Source: Rhodospirillaceae bacterium (lineage in GTDB: Bacteria; Pseudomonadota; Alphaproteobacteria; Dongiales; Dongiaceae). From it: DNA of 64,000 nucleotides. The first letter of the stretch is position 1; each line of letters begins with the position of its first letter. The translations under genes and the position numbers were made by a program. The stretch spans positions 1 through 64,000 of the forward strand of contig SSEL01000075.1 in assembly GCA_008012315.1 (NCBI GenBank). The letters are read 5' to 3'. Positions 34,037-42,901 of the stretch are shown piece after piece. Under the pieces are notes generated by a model, which saw only the letters and a program-made list of their open reading frames with translations, was not told the DNA's origin and ran no database searches.

Positions 34037-36451
34037 TTATCCCCGCATCCGGCCGCCATTGGCGTCGTAAAGCGGCTGGGCCTGGATCTCGGCGGGATAA
34101 CGCTCGCCGTTGATCTCGACTTCGACCTTGGCGCCGCCTTTGGCGAGATCCGCCGGCACATAGCCGAAGGCGACGGACTTGCCGATGGCATGGGCATAGC
34201 CGCCGGAACTGACATAGCCCACGGCCTTGTCGCCGACCAGGATCGCCTCGTCGTTGGAGACGTCGATATCCTTGGTGTCGATGACCATGACGACCAGCTT
34301 CTTCTTCGGCCCGGCTTCGCGTTCCGCCGAGGCCGCCGCCTTACCGATGAAATCCTTCTTCCAGTCGATGAAGGCATCGAGCCCGCTTTCCGCCGCGGTG
34401 AAATCCGGCCGGAAGTCGAGGCCCCAGACGCCCCAGCTCTTTTCCAGCCGCAGGCTCATCAGCGCCCGGCCGCCATACCAGCGCAGGCCAAGTTCCGCCC
34501 CCGCCTGCTCCACCGCTTCGGCGAGGCGAAGCTGGTATTGCGGCGCGACATAGATTTCATAACCGAGTTCGCCGGAGAAGGAGACGCGGGTGAGAATAGC
34601 CGGCACGCCGGCAACGAAGGTGCGGCGGATATTGAGGAACTTGAAGCCCTCGGCCGAGACATCCTCGCGCACCAATTGCTCCAGCACCTGCCGCGACTTC
34701 GGCCCCGACAGCGCCAGGCCATGCAGCTCATCCGACATGTTGCGATAGCTGACACCGCTTTCCGGCAGATGCCGTTCGAACCAGCGCCGATGCGCTTCCT
34801 GCATGGTGCCAGAGCCGAACAGCATGAAGTGATCCCCGGCCAGGCAGGCGACCGTCAGGTCGCCATAGAGCTTGCCCTTCGGCGTCAGCATCGGCGTCAG
34901 CGCCAAGCGACCCGGCTTCGGCAATTTGCCGGCCAGCACGCGGTCGAGAAAGGCGCGCGTGCCCGGGCCCCTGAATTCGTGCTTGGCGAAATTGGCGATC
35001 TCGATCACGCCGACATTCTCGCGCACCGCCTTCACTTCGCGCGCCACGTAATCATGCGCCCGCGAGCGCTTGAAGGTCGGCTGCTCATGGGCATCGGCCG
35101 GACCGTCGGCGAACCACAGCGCGTGTTCCAGGCCGAAACCCTGGCCCCAGACGGCGCCCTTCTGCGTCAGGCGGTCATAGAGGGAGGTGGTCTTCTGGCG
35201 CCGGCCTTTCGGCAGCGTTTCGTTGGGGAAGGTCATCACGAAACGGCGCTCGTAATTCTCGGTGGATTTCACCGTGCCCCAGTCCGGCGTCGCGTAATTG
35301 CCGAAGCGCGCGACATCCATCGCCCAGACATCGATCGAGGGCTCGCCGTCGATCATCCATTCCGCCATGCAGAGGCCGACGCCGCCGCCCTGGCAGAAAC
35401 CGGCCATGACGCCGACCGCGATCCAGTAATTGCGCATGCCGGGGACCGGACCGATCATCGGATTGCCGTCGGGGCCGAAGGTGAACGGGCCGTTGATCAT
35501 GTTCTTGATGCCGGCGCGGCCCAGCGCCGGAATGCGCTCGAAGCCCAGTTCCAGCCGCTCGGCAATGTTGTCGAGCTTCAGCGCCAGCAATTCATGGCCG
35601 AAATCCTGCGGCGTGCCCTTGACCGACCAGGGCGTCGCACGCGGCTCATAGGTGCCGAGCAGCATGCCCTGGCGTTCCTGGCGGAAATACATATTACCTT
35701 CGTAATCGATACCGGCCGGCAGGCGCTCCTCGCCTCGCGCGACGATCTCCGGGATATCCTCGGTGATCAGGTAATGATGCTCCATCGGCTGCACCGGCAG
35801 ATGCAGGCCGGCGAGATGGCCGACCTCGCGCGCCCAGAGGCCGCCGGCATTGACGATCATCTCGGCGTGGATATTGCCGTTCGGCGTGATCACGTCCCAG
35901 GTGCCGTCCGGCCGCTGATTGGTCTCGATGACCGGCGTCTGGGTATAGTATTTCGCACCATAGACCTTGGCCGCCTTGGCATAGGCATAGGTGACGCCGG
36001 AGGGATCGACGTCGCCATCCAGCGGGTCCCACAGGGCGGCGATGTAATGCTTCGGATCGATCAGCGGATGGCGCTTTGCCGCTTCTTCGACGCTGATGAA
36101 TTCCTGGTCGAGGCCCATATAGCGCGCCTTCGACCGTTCGCGCTTCAGGTAGTCGTACCAGGTCTGGTTGGAGGCGAGATAGAAGCCGCCGGTCGAATGC
36201 ATGCCGACCGACTGGCCGGAAATCTCCTCGATCTCCTTATAGAGATTGATCGTGTAGCCCTGCAGGCGGGAGATATTCGGGTCGGAGGAGATCGTGTGGA
36301 TCTGCCCCGCCGCATGCCAGGACGACCCTGAGGTCAGCTCCTTGCGTTCCAGCAGGATGACATCCTTCCAGCCGAACTTGGCCAGGTGATAAAGGATCGA
36401 GCAGCCGACAACGCCGCCGCCGATGATAACTACGCGCGCTTCCGTTTCCAT
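34037..36451 (-). CDS. FAD-dependent oxidoreductase fused to GcvT domain (dimethylglycine/sarcosine dehydrogenase-like)
   Basis: An 804-residue enzyme. The N-terminal DAO fold has RVVIIGGGVVGCSI and H46 in SSWHAAG, the His that binds FAD covalently in this family. The C-terminal half (about 430-800) is a GcvT-type tetrahydrofolate aminomethyltransferase domain (RGPGTRAFLDRVLAGKLPKP, FSGELGYEIY). It would oxidise an N-methyl group and hand the one-carbon unit to folate. The start METEARVVII at 36451 is chosen over an unsupported upstream extension. It lies 47 bases downstream of the MttB-family gene, so the two likely form a demethylation pathway. Confidence 0.88.
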   Translation of the reverse strand: METEARVVIIGGGVVGCSILYHLAKFGWKDVILLERKELTSGSSWHAAGQIHTISSDPNISRLQGYTINLYKEIEEISGQSVGMHSTGGFYLASNQTWYDYLKRERSKARYMGLDQEFISVEEAAKRHPLIDPKHYIAALWDPLDGDVDPSGVTYAYAKAAKVYGAKYYTQTPVIETNQRPDGTWDVITPNGNIHAEMIVNAGGLWAREVGHLAGLHLPVQPMEHHYLITEDIPEIVARGEERLPAGIDYEGNMYFRQERQGMLLGTYEPRATPWSVKGTPQDFGHELLALKLDNIAERLELGFERIPALGRAGIKNMINGPFTFGPDGNPMIGPVPGMRNYWIAVGVMAGFCQGGGVGLCMAEWMIDGEPSIDVWAMDVARFGNYATPDWGTVKSTENYERRFVMTFPNETLPKGRRQKTTSLYDRLTQKGAVWGQGFGLEHALWFADGPADAHEQPTFKRSRAHDYVAREVKAVRENVGVIEIANFAKHEFRGPGTRAFLDRVLAGKLPKPGRLALTPMLTPKGKLYGDLTVACLAGDHFMLFGSGTMQEAHRRWFERHLPESGVSYRNMSDELHGLALSGPKSRQVLEQLVREDVSAEGFKFLNIRRTFVAGVPAILTRVSFSGELGYEIYVAPQYQLRLAEAVEQAGAELGLRWYGGRALMSLRLEKSWGVWGLDFRPDFTAAESGLDAFIDWKKDFIGKAAASAEREAGPKKKLVVMVIDTKDIDVSNDEAILVGDKAVGYVSSGGYAHAIGKSVAFGYVPADLAKGGAKVEVEINGERYPAEIQAQPLYDANGGRMRG

Positions 36452-36498
36452 AACGCTACCTTTGTTTATCCCGTTTTTCAGCCAGAGCTCAGCGGTAC

Positions 36499-38070
36499 TC
36501 AGTACCACTGGTCAGCAATCGTTTCTTTCTTGCGCGCCACGAAATCCTTCAGCGCTTCGTCAATGCCCGGATCGAGCGCCGGTGCCTGGTATTCCGCCAG
36601 CAGCTTCTTGATGCGCCGTGCCGAGCGGTCGACGGCATCCAATTCGCCGCCTTCCTGCCATTGCTCGAATGGGCCATTATCCGCCACCTCGGATTCCCAG
36701 AAGGCGGTGCGGTAATTCTCCACCGTATGGGCGCAGCCGAAGAAATGCTTGCCGGGACCGACTTCCTGGAAGGCCGAGAAGGCAAGCTGGTTCTCGTCGA
36801 TCTGGATGCCGGCGAGATAGCGATGCAGCGAGGCGCAGAAATCGGCGTCCTGGATGAACTTCTCATAGCCCATGGTGAGACCGCCTTCCAGCCAGCCGGC
36901 GGAATGCAGGATGAAATTGGCGCCGCATTGCACCGCCGCCAGCATCGACATGGCGCTCTCCGTCATCGCCTGGCCATCGGCGATCTTGGACGCCGTGAAC
37001 GCGCCGGAGCAGCGCAACGGCAGGCCGAGCCGCCGCGCAAGCTGGCCGATCACCAGCGATCCCGCCGCCGGTTCCGGCGTGCCGAAAGTCGGCGAGCCCG
37101 AGCGCAGAGCGGTGGAGGACAGGAAATTGCCGAAGATCACCGGACAGCCCGGCCGCACCAGCTGCGTCAGCGCGCAGCCGGCCATCGTCTCCGCCAGCGA
37201 TTGCGCGATGGCGCCCGCCATCGTCACCGGACCCATGGCGCCGCCCAGGATGAAGGGCACGATCACGCAGGCCTGGTTGGCGCCGGCATAGGCGCGCAGG
37301 GCATTGGTCATGGTCGCGTCATAGACCAGCGGCGAATTGACGTTGATATTGCCGAGGATGACGCAGTTCCGGTCGACGAATTCCTTGCCGAAGACGATGC
37401 GCATCATCTCGATCGAATCTTCCGCCCGCTCCTGCGCCGTCACCGAGCCCATCAGCGCCTTGTCGGAATAGCGCAGATGCGCCGAGACCATGTCGAGATG
37501 CCGCTTGTTGACCGGCACATCCACCGGCTCGCAGATCGTGCCGCCGGAATGATGCAGCCAGGGAATCATATAGGTCAGTTTGACGAATTTCTCGAAATCG
37601 GCGATCGAGCCATAGCGCCTGCCGTCCTGCAGATCGCGCACGAAGGGCGAACCGTAAGCCGGCGCGAAGACGATGCTGTCATCGCCGATCACCACCGAGC
37701 GCGCGGGATTGCGCGCATGCTGGGTGAAGGAGCGCGGCGCCGTCTTCAGGATACCGCGGATCAGGCCGCGCGGGAACTTCACCAACTCGCCCGTCACATC
37801 CGCGCCAGCCTCGCGCCACAGCCGCAGGGCTTCCGGATCGTCGCGGAATTCCAGGCCGATCTCGGCCAGGATCTTGTCCGCCGCCTCTTCGATCGCGACC
37901 AGCGATTCCTCGTTCAGGATGTCATAGGTCGGCACCTGCCGCCGGATGCCGGCGATTGCTGCCGGAGCCGCACTGCCGCCTTCCTGGGGCCTGCCTTCAT
38001 GGGATCCGCGCCGTTTCGCGCGTCTTTGCCGGGATCCGGCGTTGTCGGCAGTTGCTTGCTGTTCGGTCAT
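36499..38070 (-). CDS. Trimethylamine methyltransferase (MttB) superfamily protein, non-pyrrolysine
   Basis: A 523-residue MttB-superfamily TIM-barrel protein. There is no in-frame amber codon, so it is not a pyrrolysine enzyme; non-Pyl members include glycine betaine:corrinoid methyltransferase and others of unknown role. A Lys/Arg-rich N-terminal extension of about 40 residues (RQRRAKRRGSHEGR) precedes the domain. Seen: DPEALRLWREAGADVTGELV, SGGTICEPVDVPVNKRHLDM, NFLSSTALRSGSPTFGTPEP. No corrinoid protein gene is near, which raises the question of the methyl acceptor. It pairs with the GcvT-fused dehydrogenase downstream. Confidence 0.87.
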   Translation of the reverse strand: MTEQQATADNAGSRQRRAKRRGSHEGRPQEGGSAAPAAIAGIRRQVPTYDILNEESLVAIEEAADKILAEIGLEFRDDPEALRLWREAGADVTGELVKFPRGLIRGILKTAPRSFTQHARNPARSVVIGDDSIVFAPAYGSPFVRDLQDGRRYGSIADFEKFVKLTYMIPWLHHSGGTICEPVDVPVNKRHLDMVSAHLRYSDKALMGSVTAQERAEDSIEMMRIVFGKEFVDRNCVILGNINVNSPLVYDATMTNALRAYAGANQACVIVPFILGGAMGPVTMAGAIAQSLAETMAGCALTQLVRPGCPVIFGNFLSSTALRSGSPTFGTPEPAAGSLVIGQLARRLGLPLRCSGAFTASKIADGQAMTESAMSMLAAVQCGANFILHSAGWLEGGLTMGYEKFIQDADFCASLHRYLAGIQIDENQLAFSAFQEVGPGKHFFGCAHTVENYRTAFWESEVADNGPFEQWQEGGELDAVDRSARRIKKLLAEYQAPALDPGIDEALKDFVARKKETIADQWY

Positions 38071-38473
38071 GGGTGCGGCCTTGCCTCAATTATAGGTAAT
38101 GGCAGAATCCGGCTAATAGGATGTTTTGTCGAGGTTTTGCCGTAAAGCCTCATAAACATAATGGTAGAGAAAACATAAAGTAATGAGCAACCTCCGCCGG
38201 CTTGTTCCGCCACCCTCTTTTCGGCCATTTGCAGGATGCACATGACAGGCGAGGTTGTCGCCCCGGCCTTGAGCCGGGGCCCATCGGGGCGGCTGATGGA
38301 ACAGTGTTCTTGATGGCGCAGACTTCCGGCGAGACACCATGGCGCTGCGATATCCCGCGGATGACCATCCGGAAATACGCGCTGAAAGCCTAAGCTGACA
38401 GGTACGCAGCGAGCCGCAAGTGCTATAGTCCTGCAATCCTGCGTAGCAACCTGACAAGATTTCGGAGAACGGC
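38071..38473. other. Intergenic region upstream of the MttB-family and PheC-like genes
   Basis: 403 bases between divergent genes, expected to hold two promoters. It contains one dispersed palindrome at 38256-38283. I see no gene; the frames here have poor composition. Confidence 0.5.
38256..38283. repeat. Dispersed palindromic repeat, copy 6
   Basis: TGTCGCCCCGGCCTTGAG then CCGGGGCCCA. Confidence 0.7.
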
Positions 38474-39271
38474 ATGAGCGGCGCACATCCACGAACAATT
38501 TTCACAAGCCTGATTTTGGCGCTGGCGGTATCGGCAACATCGCCGGCAAGCGCACGCCCGCTTTCCACCATCGAGACCGACGGCATCCTCAAGGTCGGGC
38601 TGACCGGCGACTATGCGCCTTTCTCGCTGCGTGATGCGCAAGGCAATATCTCCGGCGCCGATGTCACCATGGCGCTGGCTTTGGCGGATGCGCTCGGCCT
38701 CAAGCTTCTCATCGTGCCGACCACCTGGAAGACCCTGCAGGCCGATCTCAAGTCCGAACGATACGACATTGCCATGGGCGGCGTCAGCGTGACGCCCGAT
38801 CGCGAAGCCGTGGGCGATTTCTCGGTGCCGGTGATGCGCGACGGCAAGCGGCCGATCGTGCGCTGCGGCGACAAGGACCGCTATATCTCGGTAGAGGCCA
38901 TCGATAAGCCGGATGTGCGCGTCGTGGTCAATCCCGGCGGCACCAATGAACGCTTCGCCAAGGCGCATTTCACCCATGCCGCCTTGACCGAGCATCCAGA
39001 CAACCGCACGATCTTCCAGGAAGTGGCCGAGGGCCGTGCCGATGTCATGGTGACCGACGGCGCCGAGGTCGACTACCAGTCCCGCCTGCATCCCGGCGTG
39101 CTCTGCCCGGCCGCCGTGCCCGATGCCTTCGACCATGCCGCCAAGGCCTATTGGATGACCAAGGACCAGTCGCTGAAAGACGCCGTCGATAAATGGCTGA
39201 CGGACTGCCTTAAGAACGGCTGCTACGAAGCCGCGTTGAAACAGGCCGCCGAGACGACGGCGGCAGAATGA
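38474..39271 (+). CDS. Periplasmic substrate-binding-fold protein, cyclohexadienyl dehydratase (PheC)-like
   Basis: A 265-residue exported protein: signal peptide about residues 1-27 (IFTSLILALAVSATSPASAR), then a family 3 binding-protein fold. GDYAPFSLRD, MGGVSVTPDREAVGDFSVPV and VVNPGGTNERFAKAHF follow the pattern of PheC cyclohexadienyl/arogenate dehydratases, which use this fold as an enzyme, not as a transporter. No ABC permease genes are adjacent, which favours the enzyme reading. GGAGAACGGC before ATG 38474. Whether dehydratase residues are complete cannot be settled by eye. Confidence 0.75.
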   Translation: MSGAHPRTIFTSLILALAVSATSPASARPLSTIETDGILKVGLTGDYAPFSLRDAQGNISGADVTMALALADALGLKLLIVPTTWKTLQADLKSERYDIAMGGVSVTPDREAVGDFSVPVMRDGKRPIVRCGDKDRYISVEAIDKPDVRVVVNPGGTNERFAKAHFTHAALTEHPDNRTIFQEVAEGRADVMVTDGAEVDYQSRLHPGVLCPAAVPDAFDHAAKAYWMTKDQSLKDAVDKWLTDCLKNGCYEAALKQAAETTAAE

Positions 39272-39348
39272 TGGCACCGAACGCAATGATTGACATGCAT
39301 CGCTGCATTTGACGCCATCTCCCGCCAGGACCGTGCTATGCTCATTGC

Positions 39349-40263
39349 ATGGCGCGACCCGATCTCAACCTGCTGACCACACTCGATGTGCTGCTGACCG
39401 AAGGCAGCGTCGCCCGCGCGGCCCGGCGGCTGCGGCTCAGCCCCTCGGCGATGAGCCGGGCGCTGGCGCGGCTGCGCGAAGCAACCGGTGATCCGCTGTT
39501 GGTCAGGGCCGGGCGCGGCCTTGTCCCGACGCCGCGGGCGCTGGACCTGCGCGACCGTGTCGGCCAGCTCGTCAAGGACGGGGAAGCGGTGCTGCGTCCC
39601 GCCGAGGCGCTCGATCTCAAGCGGCTCACCCGCACCTTCACCCTGCGCACGCGCGATGGTTTCGTCGAGAATTTCGGCCCAGCTTTGCTCACCCGGATCG
39701 GTCGGGAAGCGCCGGGCGTGCGGCTGTGCTTCGTGCCGAAGCTGGACAAGGACAGTACGCCGTTGCGTGACGGAACCGTCGATCTCGAGACCGGCGTCGT
39801 CGGCGAGATGACCGGCCCGGAACTGCGGGTACAGGCCTTGTTCCGCGATCGTTTCATCGGCGCCGTGCGGCCGGGCCATCCCTTGAGCCGGGGCAAGGTC
39901 ACCGCAGCCCGCTATGTCGGGGGCAAGCATATCAGCGTGTCGCGGCGGGGCCGTGACAAAGGACCTGTCGACGACGCTTTGGCGAATACCGGGCTGACAC
40001 GGGAGATCGCCACCATCGTCGGCGATTTTTCCAGCGCCCTCGCCCTGGCTCGTGGCAGCGATTTGATCGCCACGGTTCCCGAAAACCATACCGGCAATCT
40101 GCGCGCCGGCCTCATCAGCTTTCCTCTGCCGGTCGCGGTGCCGGAGATCACGGTGTCATTGCTCTGGCATCCCCGGCTGGATGCCGATCCGGCGCATCGC
40201 TGGCTGCGCACTTGCGTGCGCGAGGTCTGCACGGCGCAGCCGGCGAAACGCCGCACTCGTTAG
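39349..40263 (+). CDS. LysR-family transcriptional regulator
   Basis: A 304-residue LysR regulator: HTH about residues 5-65 (LLTTLDVLLTEGSVARAARR, LSPSAMSRALARLREATGDP) and a substrate-binding domain from about 90. Weak ribosome site at ATG 39349. It overlaps tail to tail by 4 bases with the MFS gene. LysR members in this position often control the neighbouring exporter; the present arrangement is convergent, so this is uncertain. Confidence 0.88.
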   Translation: MARPDLNLLTTLDVLLTEGSVARAARRLRLSPSAMSRALARLREATGDPLLVRAGRGLVPTPRALDLRDRVGQLVKDGEAVLRPAEALDLKRLTRTFTLRTRDGFVENFGPALLTRIGREAPGVRLCFVPKLDKDSTPLRDGTVDLETGVVGEMTGPELRVQALFRDRFIGAVRPGHPLSRGKVTAARYVGGKHISVSRRGRDKGPVDDALANTGLTREIATIVGDFSSALALARGSDLIATVPENHTGNLRAGLISFPLPVAVPEITVSLLWHPRLDADPAHRWLRTCVREVCTAQPAKRRTR

Positions 40264-41771
40264 AGACTGTCGGGAACCGGACGACGCGCCGGCAAGCCCC
40301 GGCCGGCGATGGCGGTGACGAGTGCCGCCACGATCAGGGCCGTCGCCACCGCGAAAGTGATCCGCATGCCGGCAGCCACGGCATCCGGCGCCGCCGCCAC
40401 ATCATGAACACCTATCGTCGAGGCGGCCGCGAAGATCGCCCCCATGAGCGAAGCGCCGGTGACCAATCCAAGATTGCGCGACAGGTTGAGCATGCCGGAA
40501 ATGACGCCGCGCTGGTCGGCACGGATATCGGCCATGGTGGCGGTGTTGTTGGCCGCCTGGAACAGGGCGTAATGGGCCGTGACGATGACGATCGGCAGGA
40601 CATAGCCGGCGACACCGAAGCTGCCCGGCAGGGCAACCAGCGCAACCAGCCCCGCCGTCATCCCGGCGAGCCCCATGATCGTCATCCGCTGCGCACCGCA
40701 GCGATCCACCAGTCGGCCGGCCGGCATGCCGGCCAGCGCCGCGACCAGCGGCCCCGCCGACATCACCAGGCCCAGGACGGCGGGGTCCAGCATCAGCGCA
40801 TAAGAGAGATAGAACGGCCCGACCACCAGCGTCGCCATCATCACCGTCGAGACCAACCCGCTCATGATAAGGCCGGTGCTCAGCTTGCGCTCGCGCATCA
40901 TCGCCGGCCGGATCAACGGCGAGGCGATTTTCGTCTCGGCGAAGACAAAAGCGGCGCCACCGATCGCGGCACCCGACAGCAAGGCGATGTTGAGCGGACC
41001 AAAACCGCCCTGCCCGGTGGTCATGGCCCCGGTGGTCATAGCAAGGGCATAGGCGACCAGCGACAAGGCCAGCAGCAACATGCCGATGACATCGAATCTG
41101 GCGCGCCCGCCTTTCATCTCCCGACGATCGGCCGGCAGATGGCGACAGGCGAGCAACAGATTGAGCATGCCGAGCGGCAGGTTGACGAGGAAGATCGCGC
41201 GCCAGCCGAAGCCGCTGATCAGCAGGCCGCCCAGCGATGGGCCGAAGCTGGTGCCGATCGCGGACATGGTGCCGAGCAGTCCCATGACGCGGCCGGTCTT
41301 CTCCTTCGGCACCGTCTCGCCGACCATCGCCACGGTGAGCGCCATCATGATCGCGGCGCCCAGCCCTTGTGCGATCCGGGCGACCAGCAGCAGCCAGAAT
41401 GTCGGCGCGAGACCGCAGAACAGCGAAGCCGCCGTGAACAAGCCGATCCCAACCAGCAGCAGCCTGCGCCGGCCGATGATATCGCCGAGCCGGCCGGCGC
41501 CGACAATCAGCGCCGTGATGGCGAGCAGATAGGACAGGACGATCCACTGCACATCCTGGAAGGAGGCATCGAAGCTTTGCGCCAGGCTTGGCAAAGCGAC
41601 ATTGGCGATGCTGGTGTCCAGCGAGGGCATCAGCATCGACAGCGACAGGGCGGCAAGCGCCCACCTGGTCCGATCCCACCTGGTCCGGTCCCAGCGGGGC
41701 GAGGTCGCTCGGGTTTCGGTGATGGTTTTCAACTTGAACTCCGTCTCTGACAGCTCCGGTTCGGGAGCCAT
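40260..41771 (-). CDS. MFS transporter, DHA2 family (14 helices)
   Basis: A 503-residue major facilitator of the drug:H+ antiporter-2 type. Motif C-like region VNLPLGMLNLLLACRHLP, motif A-like GRLGDIIGRRRLLLVG and about 14 hydrophobic helices. The N-terminal cytoplasmic stretch has a duplicated TRWDRTRW, from a 15-base direct repeat. ATG 41771 lacks a good ribosome site; a TTG further in (GGAG before it, giving MKTITETRATS) is a real alternative. Probably exports a toxic small molecule. It is 86 bases downstream of the reductase gene of the hydroxyproline-type operon. Confidence 0.87.
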   Translation of the reverse strand: MAPEPELSETEFKLKTITETRATSPRWDRTRWDRTRWALAALSLSMLMPSLDTSIANVALPSLAQSFDASFQDVQWIVLSYLLAITALIVGAGRLGDIIGRRRLLLVGIGLFTAASLFCGLAPTFWLLLVARIAQGLGAAIMMALTVAMVGETVPKEKTGRVMGLLGTMSAIGTSFGPSLGGLLISGFGWRAIFLVNLPLGMLNLLLACRHLPADRREMKGGRARFDVIGMLLLALSLVAYALAMTTGAMTTGQGGFGPLNIALLSGAAIGGAAFVFAETKIASPLIRPAMMRERKLSTGLIMSGLVSTVMMATLVVGPFYLSYALMLDPAVLGLVMSAGPLVAALAGMPAGRLVDRCGAQRMTIMGLAGMTAGLVALVALPGSFGVAGYVLPIVIVTAHYALFQAANNTATMADIRADQRGVISGMLNLSRNLGLVTGASLMGAIFAAASTIGVHDVAAAPDAVAAGMRITFAVATALIVAALVTAIAGRGLPARRPVPDSL

Positions 41772-41857
41772 CAGAGACGTAAGGCATCAGGTGATATGGC
41801 GGAAGGCGCAGCATTTGCATCTTATTCGTGCGTTCAACGCCATGTCACCGAACTAGA

Positions 41858-42895
41858 CTAGCCGGCGGTCAAGGCCCGGATGTCGTCGTGCAGCTTCTTC
41901 GGGATGGTGACCGTGCCATTGGCGAGGCTTCGCGCCCGCGCTTCATAGCGGCGCTGCGAGGGCAGGCGCGCACCCTGGCCGGTGATGGCGTCGAACAGCA
42001 GTTCCGCGCGCTGCGCATGCTGTGCCGCCGCCGCACCGGTGAAGACCGTCGGATCGAAAGCGATGATGATCTCGCCGTGATAGGGCGAGGCGGCGGCACC
42101 GTTATCAAACGCCATCGATTCGATGCTCATGAGATCGCCGATCAGCGGCCCGGCGAGCAATTCGATCATGGCGGAGAGCGCCGAGCCCTTATGCCCGCCG
42201 AAGGTCAGCATGGCGCCCTGCAAGGCCGCCGCCGGATCTGTCGTCGGCCGGCCCGCCGCATCCACCGCCCAGCCCTCGCCGAGCGGCTTGCCGGCGCGAC
42301 GATGCAGCTCGATCTCGCCGCGCGCCACCGCACTGGTGGCAAAATCGAAGACGAAAGGGGGATGCTGCGGCCGTGGCCAGGCAAAGCCGATCGGATTGGT
42401 GCCGAAGACCGGCTTGCTGCCGCCGGCCGGCGCCACCCAGTTATGGCTCGGCAACATGGCGAGCGCCGCGACACCCTGTTCCGCCAAGGCTTCGACCTCG
42501 GGCCAAAGCGCGGAGAAATGAAAGCAGTGATTGATCGCCATGGCGGCGATGCCCTGCTTGCGCGCCTTTTCCAGCAGCAAGGGCGTGCCGCGTTCGAAAG
42601 CCAGCAGCGAATAACCGTTCCTGGCATCGACCCGGACGATGCCGGGCGCGTGATCGACCACTTCCGGCACAGCCTGCTTGGCAACGGGTTGTTCCATCGG
42701 CGTGCCCGCCTTGATCGAGGCCGAGATCATCAGCAGGCGGTAGAGGCCGTGCGAATGGCATTCATCCCGCTGGCCGGCCCAGATCACCCGGGCGATACTA
42801 TGGGCGTGGTCGGCCGAGAAACCCCAATGGCTCAAGGTGTCGAAAGCCAAAGCATAGGCTTCGTCCAGCGTCAGCGTTACCGTCTCACTCATCAT
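41858..42895 (-). CDS. Ldh/DpkA-family delta1-pyrroline-2-carboxylate (piperideine-2-carboxylate) reductase
   Basis: A 345-residue member of the malate/L-lactate dehydrogenase (Ldh_2) fold, distinct from Rossmann dehydrogenases. Seen: SHGLYRLLMISASIK with the conserved His, GTNPIGFAWPRP and GGHKGSALSAMIELLAGPL. Members reduce the cyclic imine delta1-pyrroline-2-carboxylate to L-proline with NADPH. Here it is the last enzyme of an operon with racemase and dehydratase genes, 6 bases after the proline-racemase-family gene. GAGG lies before ATG 42895; ATG 42892 is also possible. Confidence 0.85.
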   Translation of the reverse strand: MMSETVTLTLDEAYALAFDTLSHWGFSADHAHSIARVIWAGQRDECHSHGLYRLLMISASIKAGTPMEQPVAKQAVPEVVDHAPGIVRVDARNGYSLLAFERGTPLLLEKARKQGIAAMAINHCFHFSALWPEVEALAEQGVAALAMLPSHNWVAPAGGSKPVFGTNPIGFAWPRPQHPPFVFDFATSAVARGEIELHRRAGKPLGEGWAVDAAGRPTTDPAAALQGAMLTFGGHKGSALSAMIELLAGPLIGDLMSIESMAFDNGAAASPYHGEIIIAFDPTVFTGAAAAQHAQRAELLFDAITGQGARLPSQRRYEARARSLANGTVTIPKKLHDDIRALTAG

Positions 42896-42901
42896 CGCGC
42901 C

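Noticed and set aside
33677..36331. 884-codon open frame on the plus strand
   Set aside because: It is antisense to the FAD/GcvT dehydrogenase, has Arg/His/Asp-rich shadow composition and no recognisable domain. It is a high-GC codon-bias artefact.
36499..38070. Pyrrolysine-type trimethylamine methyltransferase
   Set aside because: No in-frame TAG in the gene and no pyl genes nearby.
40212..41750. 512-codon open frame on the plus strand
   Set aside because: Antisense to the MFS transporter; Gln/Arg/Asp/His-rich without hydrophobic core.
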